Positions 35,997 through 46,232 of a stretch of DNA of 64,000 nucleotides are shown one piece after another. The position numbers were made by a program, and so were the translations under genes. Numbering within the stretch: the first letter of the stretch is position 1; each line of letters opens with the position of its first letter. The stretch spans positions 91,901 through 155,900 of the forward strand of contig MJCC01000022.1 of NCBI GenBank assembly GCA_001766655.1. The letters run 5' to 3'. The DNA is from Phytomonas francai. Lineage: Eukaryota; Euglenozoa; Kinetoplastea; Trypanosomatida; Trypanosomatidae. The notes beneath the pieces were generated by a model, which did not search any database, was not told the DNA's origin, and was given only the letters and a program-made list of their open reading frames with translations.

Positions 35997-38900
35997 TTAC
36001 TCATCCGCCTTCCCTTCTGCCTCGACGCCGAAGAATGAACGGTTTAAGATGACTTTCCCTGCGTCATGTAATTTTTCTGCGAGTTGATACCTCTTTGAGC
36101 GGGTAGATTGACTTAAGTGGTCGCTCTGTGCCGCTATGTCCGAGTGCATGTCCGGGCGTGAGCGCAAGCTCGTCGAGTTCTCCAGTGAGACCGTCCCGCA
36201 GCTGCTCGCGTTTCCTACCGCAACCCTCCGCCGCATGATATTGCTCAGGACATCGTTGGCAGCGGCCTGGAGCACCTCTGGCACTCGGCTGCTATAGGTG
36301 TAGATCTTTTTGACCCGGTTCAGGTTTCTTCGCCAGCGTCCTTCCGACTCCATCTTCTCCTGCACAGACGTGCTGCATTCGAGTTTAGATACAGGGGAGC
36401 ACGGGCTATGGGGGGGTTCCCCAAATGTGCCCTTCACAACCTTGGACGAAAGGGGACTACGGGCGGAGAAGGAAGGTAAAAAATTCGGCAGTCTGGGCTT
36501 TAGGGAGAATGGCTCCTGAGCGGCATCGACGTCCGTGGTGGAGGGCTCGGGATGGGAAATAGACACCGCAGGTGAGGTCGACGCCAGCACCACCGACGAG
36601 GATGACGTCGAAAAGAAGTCCATCTCAGAATCGACAACCTCTTTGCTGTGCTTGCCTGCCTCCTTAGCGAAGATGCGCACTTCGGGGCTCCGTGATTGTG
36701 CTTCTGTCCTATCGCTGCTGTTCCCCGCGGTCTCTGATGGTCTTAGACGGGGGCTTGAAGCCACCACTGAGTCCTCCTTACAGATCTCATTCGATCGAGA
36801 CGAACGCAGGCACTTCTTGGCGTTGCTTCTCGACTTTTGGTGAGCCTTGTGCTTGCCCTGTTGCGTTTCTTTCGCTACCTTGGGGGTCCCCAAGAGGGTT
36901 TCTCCCTTGGGTGCGAGCGACAGGGGGGAGCGCATCGAGCTCGAGGATTTACTTCGGCTCGAATCGCGCTTTTCTGGCAGCGCTTTCGATGCGGTTTGCG
37001 GGGGTGTCTCCGGCGGGTCTTGGAACGCGACGAACTTGTTCAAAACGTGCAGAAGATGTGCGCGCTGAAGCGCGAGTATCGCCGAATTGGTGCTCTCGTT
37101 GACAGACTCCGTAAAGATACTGAGCTGCAATAGCTCTTGCGCAGTGGCCCGATGCTCTGGCTGAGGGTTTAGGCATGCGGAAACAAATTCCGTGAGGCAC
37201 GGTGGAAATTCAAAGAGCGGGGAAAGATCCGGCGTATCGCTAAGCGAGGTAATATACTGCGTAAGTCCTGCGGGGCTCCTCACCTCCTCGATGTGAGAGA
37301 ATGGGGGTTTGTTTGTAGCTAACTCAAGTGCTACGCAGCCCAGCGACCAGATATCCGTTGGGAAGCTATATCCGATGCATTCGCTTGTCTCTGGGGATAT
37401 GTCCCCGGCAGACATACACTCCGGTGACATATATAACGGACTCCCTTGCATGCTATACAATAGTCGACCTTGAGAGATCTGTTGTGCGCTGCCAAAGTCG
37501 CCGATCTTTCCAGTGCCGTCCTGTGCGAGGAGAATGTTCGCGGTCTTGATATCGCTATGCACGTAGCACTGGGAGTGAATGTACGCCAGGCCTGCCGTGA
37601 TATCGTGAAGTAGGCGCTGGGTTTGACTGAATTCTAGCGGTGATTGGCGGTCTTTCAGAAGCTCCCGGAGTGTACCTCCGGTCGCGTACTCCATGAACAC
37701 GCGAATCGTCCGTCTGTCGGGGCTTTCCTCGCAGTGAAAGTAGTGGATGATGTTCGGGTGTTGGAGGTTGCACATGGTCGCGATCTCGTGAAAGGAGTTT
37801 TCAACAAGAGCTTTGTCGCAATTGAGTTGAATTTCCTTCATCGCCATCCTACCCCCTGTGAGCGTATCCGTCACCTCATAGACCTCACTAAACGCCCCTT
37901 TGCCGATCAACCGGCCGAGCTTCCACTTCAAGTGGCTCCCTTTCCCAAGCTCCTCGCGAATATGCGCGATCCATTCTGCCTCTTGCTTGACTACAAACAT
38001 CTTCTCCTCGGCTATGCTGATAACCTGCATTGCTTGCGCAGGCGTGCACGGCTTCTTCAAATTAATAAACCCTGCTGCGTGAAACGCTTCGCTGGAGGCG
38101 AGGGTCAACTCCTCGGCCGTGAGAACCACTGCCATTTGCGTCATTTTACCGCGCAGCATCATGATCGCAGCCCGAGGCCCTAACGACCCCAGAACGGACT
38201 GACTTAAGTCAATGAAGAGAATATCAACGACACACGACAACCGCTCAATATCCTCAATATTTTGAGCAGACAGAACCGCATGCTTTCGCTGCCAGAGGTA
38301 CGCGCACAGCATATTTCGGTACACCGGATTATCTTCCACGACAAGGGTAGTATAACAGCAACCCTTCGGCGCACACATATCTTCGGTACTCTTGGACATC
38401 ATGTATGCGTAGGCATTATGCGTTTTAGCCTCCATTTCCCCCAACTCTTCGTTAGGAAACGACGAAGAGTCGGGATCTATTCTATGCGGAGTGAGAGAGG
38501 GAGTGTCCTCTGCGGTGAGAGGATTATTCAGATTATCGATACTAGCAAGGCTATCACCGTGCGCTAAGACAGGTACCGGTTCTGGGATATTTAGTTTGCT
38601 ACTGTTATCACTTTCTGATACGTCTAAGGTGGACGCAGCATTCGTAGAGTCGTTGCTCTTACTCAGTGTTCCAGAGGGTATGAACGGAATTAAGAACAAC
38701 AAGTTAGAGTTTCCCAGGCTACTGACCATACGCATCGTGCCGCCCTGTTCTTCCATTGCTACCTGCACCCACCCGAGCCTCTCCCATTCTTTGTCAACGC
38801 CTTGACCGGCTGAAGGTGATATGGCACCATCGATATGGGCATTCACGGACATCCTGCGGTCATGATGATCATCCCTGTTGTCACCGTCCACAGGTTTGTG

Positions 38901-41861
38901 AGAAGTTATGTGAACCAAATGGTTCGAGTAGGCTTGAGGAAAGGTTTTATTCAAGGTATCGATGCACTCCGGTGGGAACCCAGGGCCTTCGACGTTAAAG
39001 TCAATCACAAGGAACTCCAGTCCATCTTTATTGGTAAGTGAAACCTCGATCTTCAACTTCTTGGTATGAATAACATTAATACAGAAGCTTACAGCGTGGT
39101 GCAGACACTTTGGCAGCAGCACAGGATCTAAATATACTTGCATCGTTGGCAATTCATTGAAGTGCTGTCGGATCATTATGCCACGCGTGACGCAGTTACT
39201 TCCGAAATCCATCACGATCTTTCCAATTATCTGCTGTAAGTTCACAACCTGGAGCTTCTCCGCGAAGAGCGTTGCGGCGCGATAGGCCTCCTCAAAGTTC
39301 TCCAAAGACCTTAGCAGCAGCTGCTGACGCTCCTCGTGTGAGAGGGTGGGGTTTGAAAGGATATTCCGAAACTCGGAGAACAGTAATAATGGCTCGCACT
39401 GCACGAGCTCCGAGGCCCAACGAACCTGCTCACCATAAGCCAGGACGACGTTCATCTTTTTGTTGCCACAGGCTACCAGTGGCGGCAGAAAGTTCAGTTT
39501 AAGAACCAGATTTGTCAGCCCATCCTTTCGCACAAATCTGCAACTCTTAGGTTTCGTATTACCAACCTGCTCCAGGTAATCTTTGATATTTCCGGTACAA
39601 CTCACCGCTTTACTGATGCTGGAACGCATGAACTCCTGGTCGTTTTTTTCGAAAATAAAAGAGTAAATGCTGTGGCCAATCATCTCGGATGATGTGTAGT
39701 TTGTAAGCTTCTCGAGAACATCACTCCATGAGCAAACGGTCCCATCCTCTCCAAGCCCCATAAAAATCATGTTTGAGGCGGAGAAGAGGGGTGCTATTGG
39801 GAAGCGTAGAATCATATCGCTCGGGCTACCCATCTGCTGGGTATTCCCCCGACCCTTTCCCGCGTTGCTGTGGGCAGGCGTGGGATTTGGAGGCGGAGAG
39901 TGGTGCCAGAACCGCAAGGGCATGACCAACTCACCGCTAGGATCGACATCAGCAGAGCTCGCTTCGAACGCTCTCGGTGCCATGGCTGGTTCCGTCTTCG
40001 TGTGGGCTACTACGGGATCGAGCATCTCCTGGACGCTCAAGGGGGCCTTCTCGATGCCGCGGGAATACCTGGCGTACACCGGGTTCATCGCAGCCAACTT
40101 CTTCAAGTTCTCATGAATAGGCCCGGCGATGAGCTCGAAATGGCCTCGACTGATGCTCGCCGTCACGACGCGTTTGGAGGTCACTATGACGTCGGCCACC
40201 GTGGGGTGGCCGAAGATAAACTCGATCTCGCCGATAACGTCATCCTTGTACAGCCGCATGACCTCGCTTTTGTGGCCCCTACGTCGTTCCATAACCTTAG
40301 CCTCTCCTTCCAACATGAGGTACATGTGGAAAGTTTTCTGACCAAAGTGAAAGATATGCTGGCCCTTTTTGAAGACTTTAATGGTGAGGACATCAATCAC
40401 ACTCAGGCGCTCATCCTCGGAAAGGACACTCAAGAGAGGTACCTTTAGGATTATATTTTTGAAGCGCTTGCGCAGGCTCAACCTACTGTTCACAACAGCG
40501 TGGTGGTAAACCTCTCTGTCAAGGGTGTACAAGACACATGGGGTCAGACAGCGAACTGTCATAGCGCACTTGGCTTGATTGCACATCAGTTCAAAGTTTC
40601 CAAAGTCGGCACCACATGTCACGGTCTTAACAATTTTATCGTTCTTAATAACCTCACACTTTCCTTTATAGAGAAGGTATAACTTCCCGTCGAACTGCAT
40701 TCCTTGCATCATGATAGTTGCTCCTGAGGGGCGGGTCTCTCGTTTCAAGGCCAAAGCGACCTCTTTCATTTGTTTTTCCCCCAGCTCCGTGAAGATGGTA
40801 AATTTATTGATAAAACTCACCAGACGTAATGCCTTCTCTCGACATTTTGTGTCGATCTTTGTAGCCTCACACGAGCTCGATTGATCGATGTCGCACACTG
40901 GGGCCGAGATCGCGACGCGCCGCCCCGCCTTTATCACCGCATCCAGGATCCTCTGCACCTCCTCATCTGCGAGGGCTGGCATATCTTTCGAGGCCGATTC
41001 CATCGTCGTCTGCGAGGACGACGTGGGGCTGCCATTCAGACCTGACGTATCCGCATTTTCGACGTTGTCCTTCCCCGTGATGAAGTGAGAAAGGCCGAGC
41101 GCGACCGCGTCTGTGCAGCTCTTTCGTCGTACGAATGGGGTCTTCATCTTGGCCATCCCCCCCGGGGCCTGACTGTGGGCGCCGAAGGAAGCGCCTTCGC
41201 CGACCGGCAGGGCTTTCTGCAAGGCCTTCGCCGCGTGGGAGGCCCACCGACGATCCCGCGAGCCGAACGACGTGGAGAGGTCTGGGAGGAGGGATGAGGG
41301 CGGCGCGTTGGGGCTGGGCATCGTCGTAGCCTTGCCCTTGCGCAGGTCGACTTGTCGGGCCGCCCCCGCCTTTTCCTCAACGACCCGGGATATCTCGAAG
41401 AGCGCCTCCTCGTCGTTAATCGCGTTGAGCATGTGGAGAATTTGCTCCTTGTAGAAATCATTGCGGTTGGGCTGCAGTAGGCTCGCGAACTCCACGAGTT
41501 CTACGCTTCTACCCGAGGACAAAGCGGCGGGCTTCTTCGCATGGATATCCTCGGACAGCTTGACACCGCGCGGGGGGGTTCCCCTTAAGCTTTTGGAAAC
41601 GCCTACCGAAGAAGACCCCCCCGCGATGACCAAGGAGCCATCAGGATAAACCCTTGTTTCGATATGCGAGCAGGATGGCGCTCTCGTCAGCGGGTTTTTG
41701 AGAGCGAACATTATCGAGGAATTGCTGCTGGAAAATGAGGATAATTCGTTCCCATCGCTGGAGTTGGGAGCAGTGTGTTCCACTGGCATACTCCCACTAG
41801 AAGTCGGCAAAATATACGCTGAGGATGCCGAAGTGGCGCAGTGGGAGATCGCCCCTGACAT
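35997..41861 (-). CDS. cNMP-domain / PAS / pseudo-histidine kinase / receiver / STE-like Ser-Thr kinase fusion
   Basis: A 1954-residue protein from the ATG at 41861. After a disordered N-terminus (1-340) come two cNMP-binding-like domains (about 345-460 and 470-590), a PAS domain (about 690-795), a histidine-kinase-like region (about 815-975), a receiver domain (about 1170-1285) and a Ser/Thr kinase (about 1314-1585), then a Ser-rich tail. The receiver keeps the acidic pair E1176/D1177, the phospho-acceptor D1218 (ILFIDLS), T1248 and K1270 (LKKPCTP). The kinase has GKGAFSEVYEV, K1342, HSD at 1435-1437 in place of HRD, N1442, DFG at 1455-1457 and MSPE; it looks active and closest to MAP3K/STE11 kinases. 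In the histidine-kinase part I find no H-box histidine, and the N and G boxes (NVEGPGF for DTGIGI) are degenerate. Both cNMP domains lack the phosphate-contacting arginine. Confidence 0.88.
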   Translation of the reverse strand: MSGAISHCATSASSAYILPTSSGSMPVEHTAPNSSDGNELSSFSSSNSSIMFALKNPLTRAPSCSHIETRVYPDGSLVIAGGSSSVGVSKSLRGTPPRGVKLSEDIHAKKPAALSSGRSVELVEFASLLQPNRNDFYKEQILHMLNAINDEEALFEISRVVEEKAGAARQVDLRKGKATTMPSPNAPPSSLLPDLSTSFGSRDRRWASHAAKALQKALPVGEGASFGAHSQAPGGMAKMKTPFVRRKSCTDAVALGLSHFITGKDNVENADTSGLNGSPTSSSQTTMESASKDMPALADEEVQRILDAVIKAGRRVAISAPVCDIDQSSSCEATKIDTKCREKALRLVSFINKFTIFTELGEKQMKEVALALKRETRPSGATIMMQGMQFDGKLYLLYKGKCEVIKNDKIVKTVTCGADFGNFELMCNQAKCAMTVRCLTPCVLYTLDREVYHHAVVNSRLSLRKRFKNIILKVPLLSVLSEDERLSVIDVLTIKVFKKGQHIFHFGQKTFHMYLMLEGEAKVMERRRGHKSEVMRLYKDDVIGEIEFIFGHPTVADVIVTSKRVVTASISRGHFELIAGPIHENLKKLAAMNPVYARYSRGIEKAPLSVQEMLDPVVAHTKTEPAMAPRAFEASSADVDPSGELVMPLRFWHHSPPPNPTPAHSNAGKGRGNTQQMGSPSDMILRFPIAPLFSASNMIFMGLGEDGTVCSWSDVLEKLTNYTSSEMIGHSIYSFIFEKNDQEFMRSSISKAVSCTGNIKDYLEQVGNTKPKSCRFVRKDGLTNLVLKLNFLPPLVACGNKKMNVVLAYGEQVRWASELVQCEPLLLFSEFRNILSNPTLSHEERQQLLLRSLENFEEAYRAATLFAEKLQVVNLQQIIGKIVMDFGSNCVTRGIMIRQHFNELPTMQVYLDPVLLPKCLHHAVSFCINVIHTKKLKIEVSLTNKDGLEFLVIDFNVEGPGFPPECIDTLNKTFPQAYSNHLVHITSHKPVDGDNRDDHHDRRMSVNAHIDGAISPSAGQGVDKEWERLGWVQVAMEEQGGTMRMVSSLGNSNLLFLIPFIPSGTLSKSNDSTNAASTLDVSESDNSSKLNIPEPVPVLAHGDSLASIDNLNNPLTAEDTPSLTPHRIDPDSSSFPNEELGEMEAKTHNAYAYMMSKSTEDMCAPKGCCYTTLVVEDNPVYRNMLCAYLWQRKHAVLSAQNIEDIERLSCVVDILFIDLSQSVLGSLGPRAAIMMLRGKMTQMAVVLTAEELTLASSEAFHAAGFINLKKPCTPAQAMQVISIAEEKMFVVKQEAEWIAHIREELGKGSHLKWKLGRLIGKGAFSEVYEVTDTLTGGRMAMKEIQLNCDKALVENSFHEIATMCNLQHPNIIHYFHCEESPDRRTIRVFMEYATGGTLRELLKDRQSPLEFSQTQRLLHDITAGLAYIHSQCYVHSDIKTANILLAQDGTGKIGDFGSAQQISQGRLLYSMQGSPLYMSPECMSAGDISPETSECIGYSFPTDIWSLGCVALELATNKPPFSHIEEVRSPAGLTQYITSLSDTPDLSPLFEFPPCLTEFVSACLNPQPEHRATAQELLQLSIFTESVNESTNSAILALQRAHLLHVLNKFVAFQDPPETPPQTASKALPEKRDSSRSKSSSSMRSPLSLAPKGETLLGTPKVAKETQQGKHKAHQKSRSNAKKCLRSSRSNEICKEDSVVASSPRLRPSETAGNSSDRTEAQSRSPEVRIFAKEAGKHSKEVVDSEMDFFSTSSSSVVLASTSPAVSISHPEPSTTDVDAAQEPFSLKPRLPNFLPSFSARSPLSSKVVKGTFGEPPHSPCSPVSKLECSTSVQEKMESEGRWRRNLNRVKKIYTYSSRVPEVLQAAANDVLSNIMRRRVAVGNASSCGTVSLENSTSLRSRPDMHSDIAAQSDHLSQSTRSKRYQLAEKLHDAGKVILNRSFFGVEAEGKADE

Positions 41862-42882
41862 TGGGATCCCGAGCTAGCGTATGATTGCCGCCTTTTCAAT
41901 CTCACAGATTACGATAGTATTTTGATCGCACTATCGATAACACTACCGATTACCACCGTGCTTGCGAATAGACGTCTTGAGAGAAGGAAAATGTTTGTTC
42001 GTATAAAAGGAATGAGGGTCGATAAAGTCCTTTTTCCCTTTTTGAATGCATAGAAAATCCAATGTATAGCTAGCCCTCTACTCGGTCCACTTCTAGCCTC
42101 AAGGCTGAAAATCGCAATGGGAGGAGGGGGAAGGACGTGGCAAAACCGGAAAATCAAAAGCAGTTTAGACTTTCGTTTGCAACCAACTGCTCTATTTATT
42201 CCTCTCACAATTATCGGTGAAATTTTCCTCTACTCTTCACACAATAAGTTGGCAAGGGATCGGCGATCAAGGGGAGAGGAGAGTGAGCGAGGGGGGATAA
42301 AGTGCTAGAATCACTGCAATTAATCGTAGATAAATATATGAATCAGAACCTATATAGCTATATATACAGAAAAGAATAGTTGTTTTTTTGTTTTTTTTTT
42401 AAATAATTCTGTATGCCTCTAATACGTCGAGAAAGCAGATAGCTGTGATTTAATGCACTTGCAGTTGTTTGAAAAGAAGATTAAAAACAGGTGAAGGGAG
42501 CAGAATAAAGGTGTAGTACCTGTTAACCGTATCGTGCATATAAAAATACATGAGGGAAAGAGAACGAAGGAACGTTGCCCCGTATGGAGGTCCTTTTGTT
42601 CTCTTTTTACTCGATAGGTATAATGTTTATAAATTAAAATAACATTGACATTGCATTCAAACAAATGAAACCTAATGATTTACTCAGGCATGAAAGTTTC
42701 CACTCTTTAGCGCGAGCTCCTTCCATCTCTTTTCCTTTTCTCAATCGAGTCATCGATAAGAACAAAAAGGATTTCGGAATAAAAGGGAAAGGCGCCGGAG
42801 AAGTGAGGTCTGGTCGTGTGCTGTGGTATTCCCCTTTGCTCGCCAACCCCTCCCCCTACACCCAGCCTACGACCGATGACCT
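41862..42882. other. Intergenic spacer
   Basis: A 1021-base spacer between ribosomal P2 and the multi-domain kinase gene. It is AT-rich and contains only short chance frames. No RNA gene was found. Confidence 0.6.
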
Positions 42883-43224
42883 TTAATCAAAGAGACCGAA
42901 GCCCATCTCGTCGTCTTCCTCCTCAACGGGCTTCTCCTCCTTGGCGGCGGCGGCGGCAGGGGCGGCGCCGGGCTTAGCGTCCGCCGCGGCAGGGCCGGAA
43001 GCCGCACCGGCGGAGGCCACGGCGCTCGACATCGAGCGCTTCGCAACGCCCTCGGCCACCAGCGTCGCGGCGTCGCGTCCGTCGATGCTCTCCATGAGGA
43101 AGTCCAGCGTATCCTTCTCGACGTCGAGGTTCACGGCCTTGAAGATGGCCGCAACGTCGTCGGCGTTCGGGGTCGGCTTGGCGAGGCTCGCCAAGGCGTA
43201 CGCAGCGAGGTACTTAACGGACAT
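42883..43224 (-). CDS. RPP2: 60S acidic ribosomal protein P2
   Basis: A 113-residue protein of the classic P2 size. The N-terminal helical dimerisation domain starts SVKYLAAYALASLAKPTPNA and contains VNLDVEKDTLDFLMESIDGRD and TLVAEG, close to kinetoplastid P2. An Ala/Pro/Gly hinge (about 70-95) follows, then the acidic tail EEEDDEMGFGLFD. Such a tail recruits elongation factors to the ribosomal stalk; the M-G-F-G-L-F-D ending is the common eukaryotic form. P1 is excluded by the KYLAAYALA start. The ATG at 43224 follows a very good acceptor: a CT-rich tract ending in CTGCAG at 43294-43293. Confidence 0.97.
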   Translation of the reverse strand: MSVKYLAAYALASLAKPTPNADDVAAIFKAVNLDVEKDTLDFLMESIDGRDAATLVAEGVAKRSMSSAVASAGAASGPAAADAKPGAAPAAAAAKEEKPVEEEDDEMGFGLFD

Positions 43225-43292
43225 CGTGTCGCGGAGAATCGTAAAACGACGAAGCGAGAGAAGCTAGTGGATAGCGTAAGAAACTTGCCAAG

Positions 43293-43330
43293 CTGCAGAA
43301 TAGTGTAAAAATAAATGAAAGAAGACGAAG
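43293..43330 (-). promoter_or_regulatory. Candidate trans-splice acceptor for P2
   Basis: Sense-strand CCCTTCGTCTTCTTTCATTT and then TTACACTATTCTGCAG, with AG at 43294-43293, 69 bases before the P2 start. One of the clearest acceptors in the window. Confidence 0.6.
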
Positions 43331-43901
43331 GGTGCATGAGGAATAATTGAAACAACATAAGGTGCTCACCTTTCCATGCTGCAATCACGCATGAATGGGT
43401 ATTGGCAAAAACGAAAACTGGACATAAACTGTGTAATCTATTCCCTTTTTTTTTTTCCCATCCAACTTCTTTATAAACTACAACTAATAATACTAATAAC
43501 ACCATGAAGCATTCCAAGCCCTACATTTTTTTTTTGATCCCCTCCCCACACGCTCATTCATAGTCAACAAAGGGAAAGTTGAAAGTACACTAAAAGCAAC
43601 CTCATATCAGGCTAGGCACCATTTGCGCAGTGATTGAAACGCAAATACGTGAATTGTGTTCAATATGCACTCCACAATAGTAGAAAATATTAAGAAAAAT
43701 GATGAGATGCCAAACTAGGGAATAAATTGATCACAATAATGTTTTTATGGTCTCTTCTGCTTGACTGATCTTCTTCAAATTTACACACGTGCTTTTTCCC
43801 CTGAAGATGTACGTATATATATAACGGTGTACTAAAAATAATGGCGTCACAATGTAAGCTCTTCGAGGGCTTTTTGCTTGCTTCTAGTGCCTTTATTTTC
43901 C
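43331..43901. other. Intergenic spacer
   Basis: About 570 AT-rich bases between the OCRL-like gene's stop and the P2 acceptor. No feature is recognised. Confidence 0.55.
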
Positions 43902-46232
43902 TCAATACTGAAGGAAAGTGGGTGGAGGGCTCAAGAAAAACTTCAGCAGCGACCCTGCTGCCTTCTTCTCACGTTGAATTTGCCTTCGAACGTGTTGGTC
44001 GACACCACCACCTTGTTTGAGGCGTTCATGATTTCGTCCCTGGGAGGCCGGTGGGGGAGTAATAAGCACATTACTAAAGATTTGGGCTACTAGCTCAATG
44101 GTCAGACCATTACTGCGTGCGTTTACGGGACGCAGGAGAAAGTTCAGCATCCCTATGATGTATATAAACACATTTGCGTGAATTGTGGGGAGTGTGGAAA
44201 GAAAAGCCTGAGGAGCTTTACCGCACATCTCGCCTGCACGCAGAGATTCTTCATAGCGCTCAAACGGAATCACCGGCTCCTGCAGGTTATGGAGCAACTT
44301 CAGCAGGCATTCAGCGGCAGAATGAGGATCTGCCGTGTCTGTAAGCAAGGACCCGACTGAATCCAGCTCGTCGATAATCTGCTTGCACTTTTCCAGCTTT
44401 GTCGACTCCGTGAATAACCCGGGTACGTATGGGCGGGCGACAATGACGCTGATCAGATGATAGAGCTCCTTCGGTATGTACGGCTTTGGTATGGAGGCCA
44501 CGATCCTCATGTCCTTACCATACGTGTACGCTTTCGTGGAGGGCTCAGAACGGAGCAGCATGAGGTTTCGAAGACTATTCCCGAGGATGCTGGGCTTGAA
44601 GACAGTCCTGCACTCCACACAGGCCAATGGGCCGTTGCGCACGCAAACCATCAAGATCGACGACACCTCGAGCCGGTCTTGGCCGCTGAACGGCATCCAG
44701 GACGATAACCACGGCGTCGAGCCTGGATGGATCTTCACCGCCACCTCCACCTCCTGGGCCTCGCCGGGCACCACCACGAAATCGAGCGGGGTCACGCGCA
44801 GCCAGGCGCCGGCCCAGGCGTCCGTGATGCACTGCCGCAGGATGCGCACGACGGCCGCGGAGGGCCCCGTGTTCGCGACCCGAAAAGACAGCCCCACCTC
44901 GCACTGGCCCAGCTTATGCGCGCCGAAGTCGAGGACGGGCGGGCTGACCGCGATGTGCGTGCTCGAGGCGCGGTCCAGCCCGAGCGCCCTGACGTCGCTC
45001 CGGAGCTGCCGCATGACCTCGACCTTTTTGTGCGGGACCTCGATCTGCACGGGTAGCCGCAGCAGCGCCTGCACGGGCTTGTGGTCGCTGAGAACGACCT
45101 CGCCCAGGGACTTGAGCAGGTCCACACGCACCAGCTCCTTCATCGCCTCGCGCTTCGTCCACACACAGACGCGGTCCGTGTAGCTCGGAACGCGGCGCTT
45201 GCCGCTGGTGTCGTACGTATTCGTGCCGATGTTAAATCGGTAGGTCGGCAAGTAGGTTGGCGTCAGGTCGCGGAAACCGGCCCACGGCGAGTGCGGGTTC
45301 CCCATCTCGTGTATGAGTTGATCGTATTTGAGCAGCTTGGCCACCTCCCCACGGCTCGCCAGCGCCACGGACTCCTCGTAGGTCAGGTTCAGGCGGTAGT
45401 TAAAATCACCGGCGATTAGGATGATGTCGTGGTCGCGTGGAAGCAGCTCGGGGAGCAGCAGCGCCGCGTTCGGGTCCTCGCCCCCCGTCGGCCGAGTCCC
45501 CGCGCGCTGCACCGCGTTGAAGTTCATGTCTTTTAGAATCGCGTTGATGTCGTCATTCCGCTTGCGGACCATATCCACACCCGAGGCCAAATGCGCCGTG
45601 ATGATGCAGAAGCTCGTGCGGTGGATGACCAGATGCGCGCCAACAGCCCCTTTGTTGCCGATGCTGCCGAGAGCCCCCGTTGCGACCGTGCAAAGGGTGA
45701 ACTCCTTCACGTGCGGAAGCAGCTCACGACGCACAAACACACACAACAGCAAGCCTACGAGCTGCTTGTGCGGAAAGGCATAGTAGGGAGAGGTGGAGGA
45801 TAGGTTTCGGTCGGCGCCGATCGCCGCTTGCGAGGCGAGCACCCATGGCATGGCAGCCTCCGTCTCCTCTCTGAACAGGGCCGCTGCGCCCATGTCAATC
45901 TCTTGAAATGCGAGGACCACCATATCCGTCGGCTTCGTCGGATCCGCCACGGTGCGCAGGAGACAAAGGTTCGGAAGCGGGCCGATCGGCTTTTTCGTGC
46001 CCACGTTAAACGTCGTGACGGACACGTGGATGTCCTGGACTTCGGTGTAGCGGGTCTCATAGTGCTCGAGCTCCTGCTGAACCCAGGCCTCCGCGGGGTC
46101 ATTGTTGGCAGTTCTAGTCATGAAGGCATCATTCTGCATATATCCAGTCTTGGGTTGGTAGTTTAGGAACACATCCTCGATTCGGTGCTGCTCCTTAGCG
46201 GTGAAAGCGTGCGGAAGGCCTGGGATGTACAT
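43902..46232 (-). CDS. OCRL/INPP5B-like inositol polyphosphate 5-phosphatase with ASH and RhoGAP-like domains
   Basis: A 776-residue protein from the ATG at 46232. The 5-phosphatase domain (about 45-395) carries VLAFQEIDMG, GNKGAVGAHLVIHRTSFC, the catalytic IAGDFNYRLNLTYEES, RVPSYTDRVCVW and SDHKPVQALL. An ASH (MSP-like) beta domain follows at about 435-550 (PPVLDFGAHKLGQCEVGLSF). A RhoGAP-like helical domain ends the protein (about 590-740: ECLLKLLHNLQEPVIPFERY, TLPTIHANVFIYIIGMLNF). The order matches OCRL and INPP5B, which dephosphorylate PI(4,5)P2 on endosomal and Golgi membranes. As in OCRL, the GAP domain seems to lack the arginine finger: PGLFTESTKL stands where active GAPs have GLFR. 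It is therefore likely a Rac/Cdc42-binding module and not an active GAP. The usual N-terminal PH domain is absent. Confidence 0.92.
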   Translation of the reverse strand: MYIPGLPHAFTAKEQHRIEDVFLNYQPKTGYMQNDAFMTRTANNDPAEAWVQQELEHYETRYTEVQDIHVSVTTFNVGTKKPIGPLPNLCLLRTVADPTKPTDMVVLAFQEIDMGAAALFREETEAAMPWVLASQAAIGADRNLSSTSPYYAFPHKQLVGLLLCVFVRRELLPHVKEFTLCTVATGALGSIGNKGAVGAHLVIHRTSFCIITAHLASGVDMVRKRNDDINAILKDMNFNAVQRAGTRPTGGEDPNAALLLPELLPRDHDIILIAGDFNYRLNLTYEESVALASRGEVAKLLKYDQLIHEMGNPHSPWAGFRDLTPTYLPTYRFNIGTNTYDTSGKRRVPSYTDRVCVWTKREAMKELVRVDLLKSLGEVVLSDHKPVQALLRLPVQIEVPHKKVEVMRQLRSDVRALGLDRASSTHIAVSPPVLDFGAHKLGQCEVGLSFRVANTGPSAAVVRILRQCITDAWAGAWLRVTPLDFVVVPGEAQEVEVAVKIHPGSTPWLSSWMPFSGQDRLEVSSILMVCVRNGPLACVECRTVFKPSILGNSLRNLMLLRSEPSTKAYTYGKDMRIVASIPKPYIPKELYHLISVIVARPYVPGLFTESTKLEKCKQIIDELDSVGSLLTDTADPHSAAECLLKLLHNLQEPVIPFERYEESLRAGEMCGKAPQAFLSTLPTIHANVFIYIIGMLNFLLRPVNARSNGLTIELVAQIFSNVLITPPPASQGRNHERLKQGGGVDQHVRRQIQREKKAAGSLLKFFLSPPPTFLQY

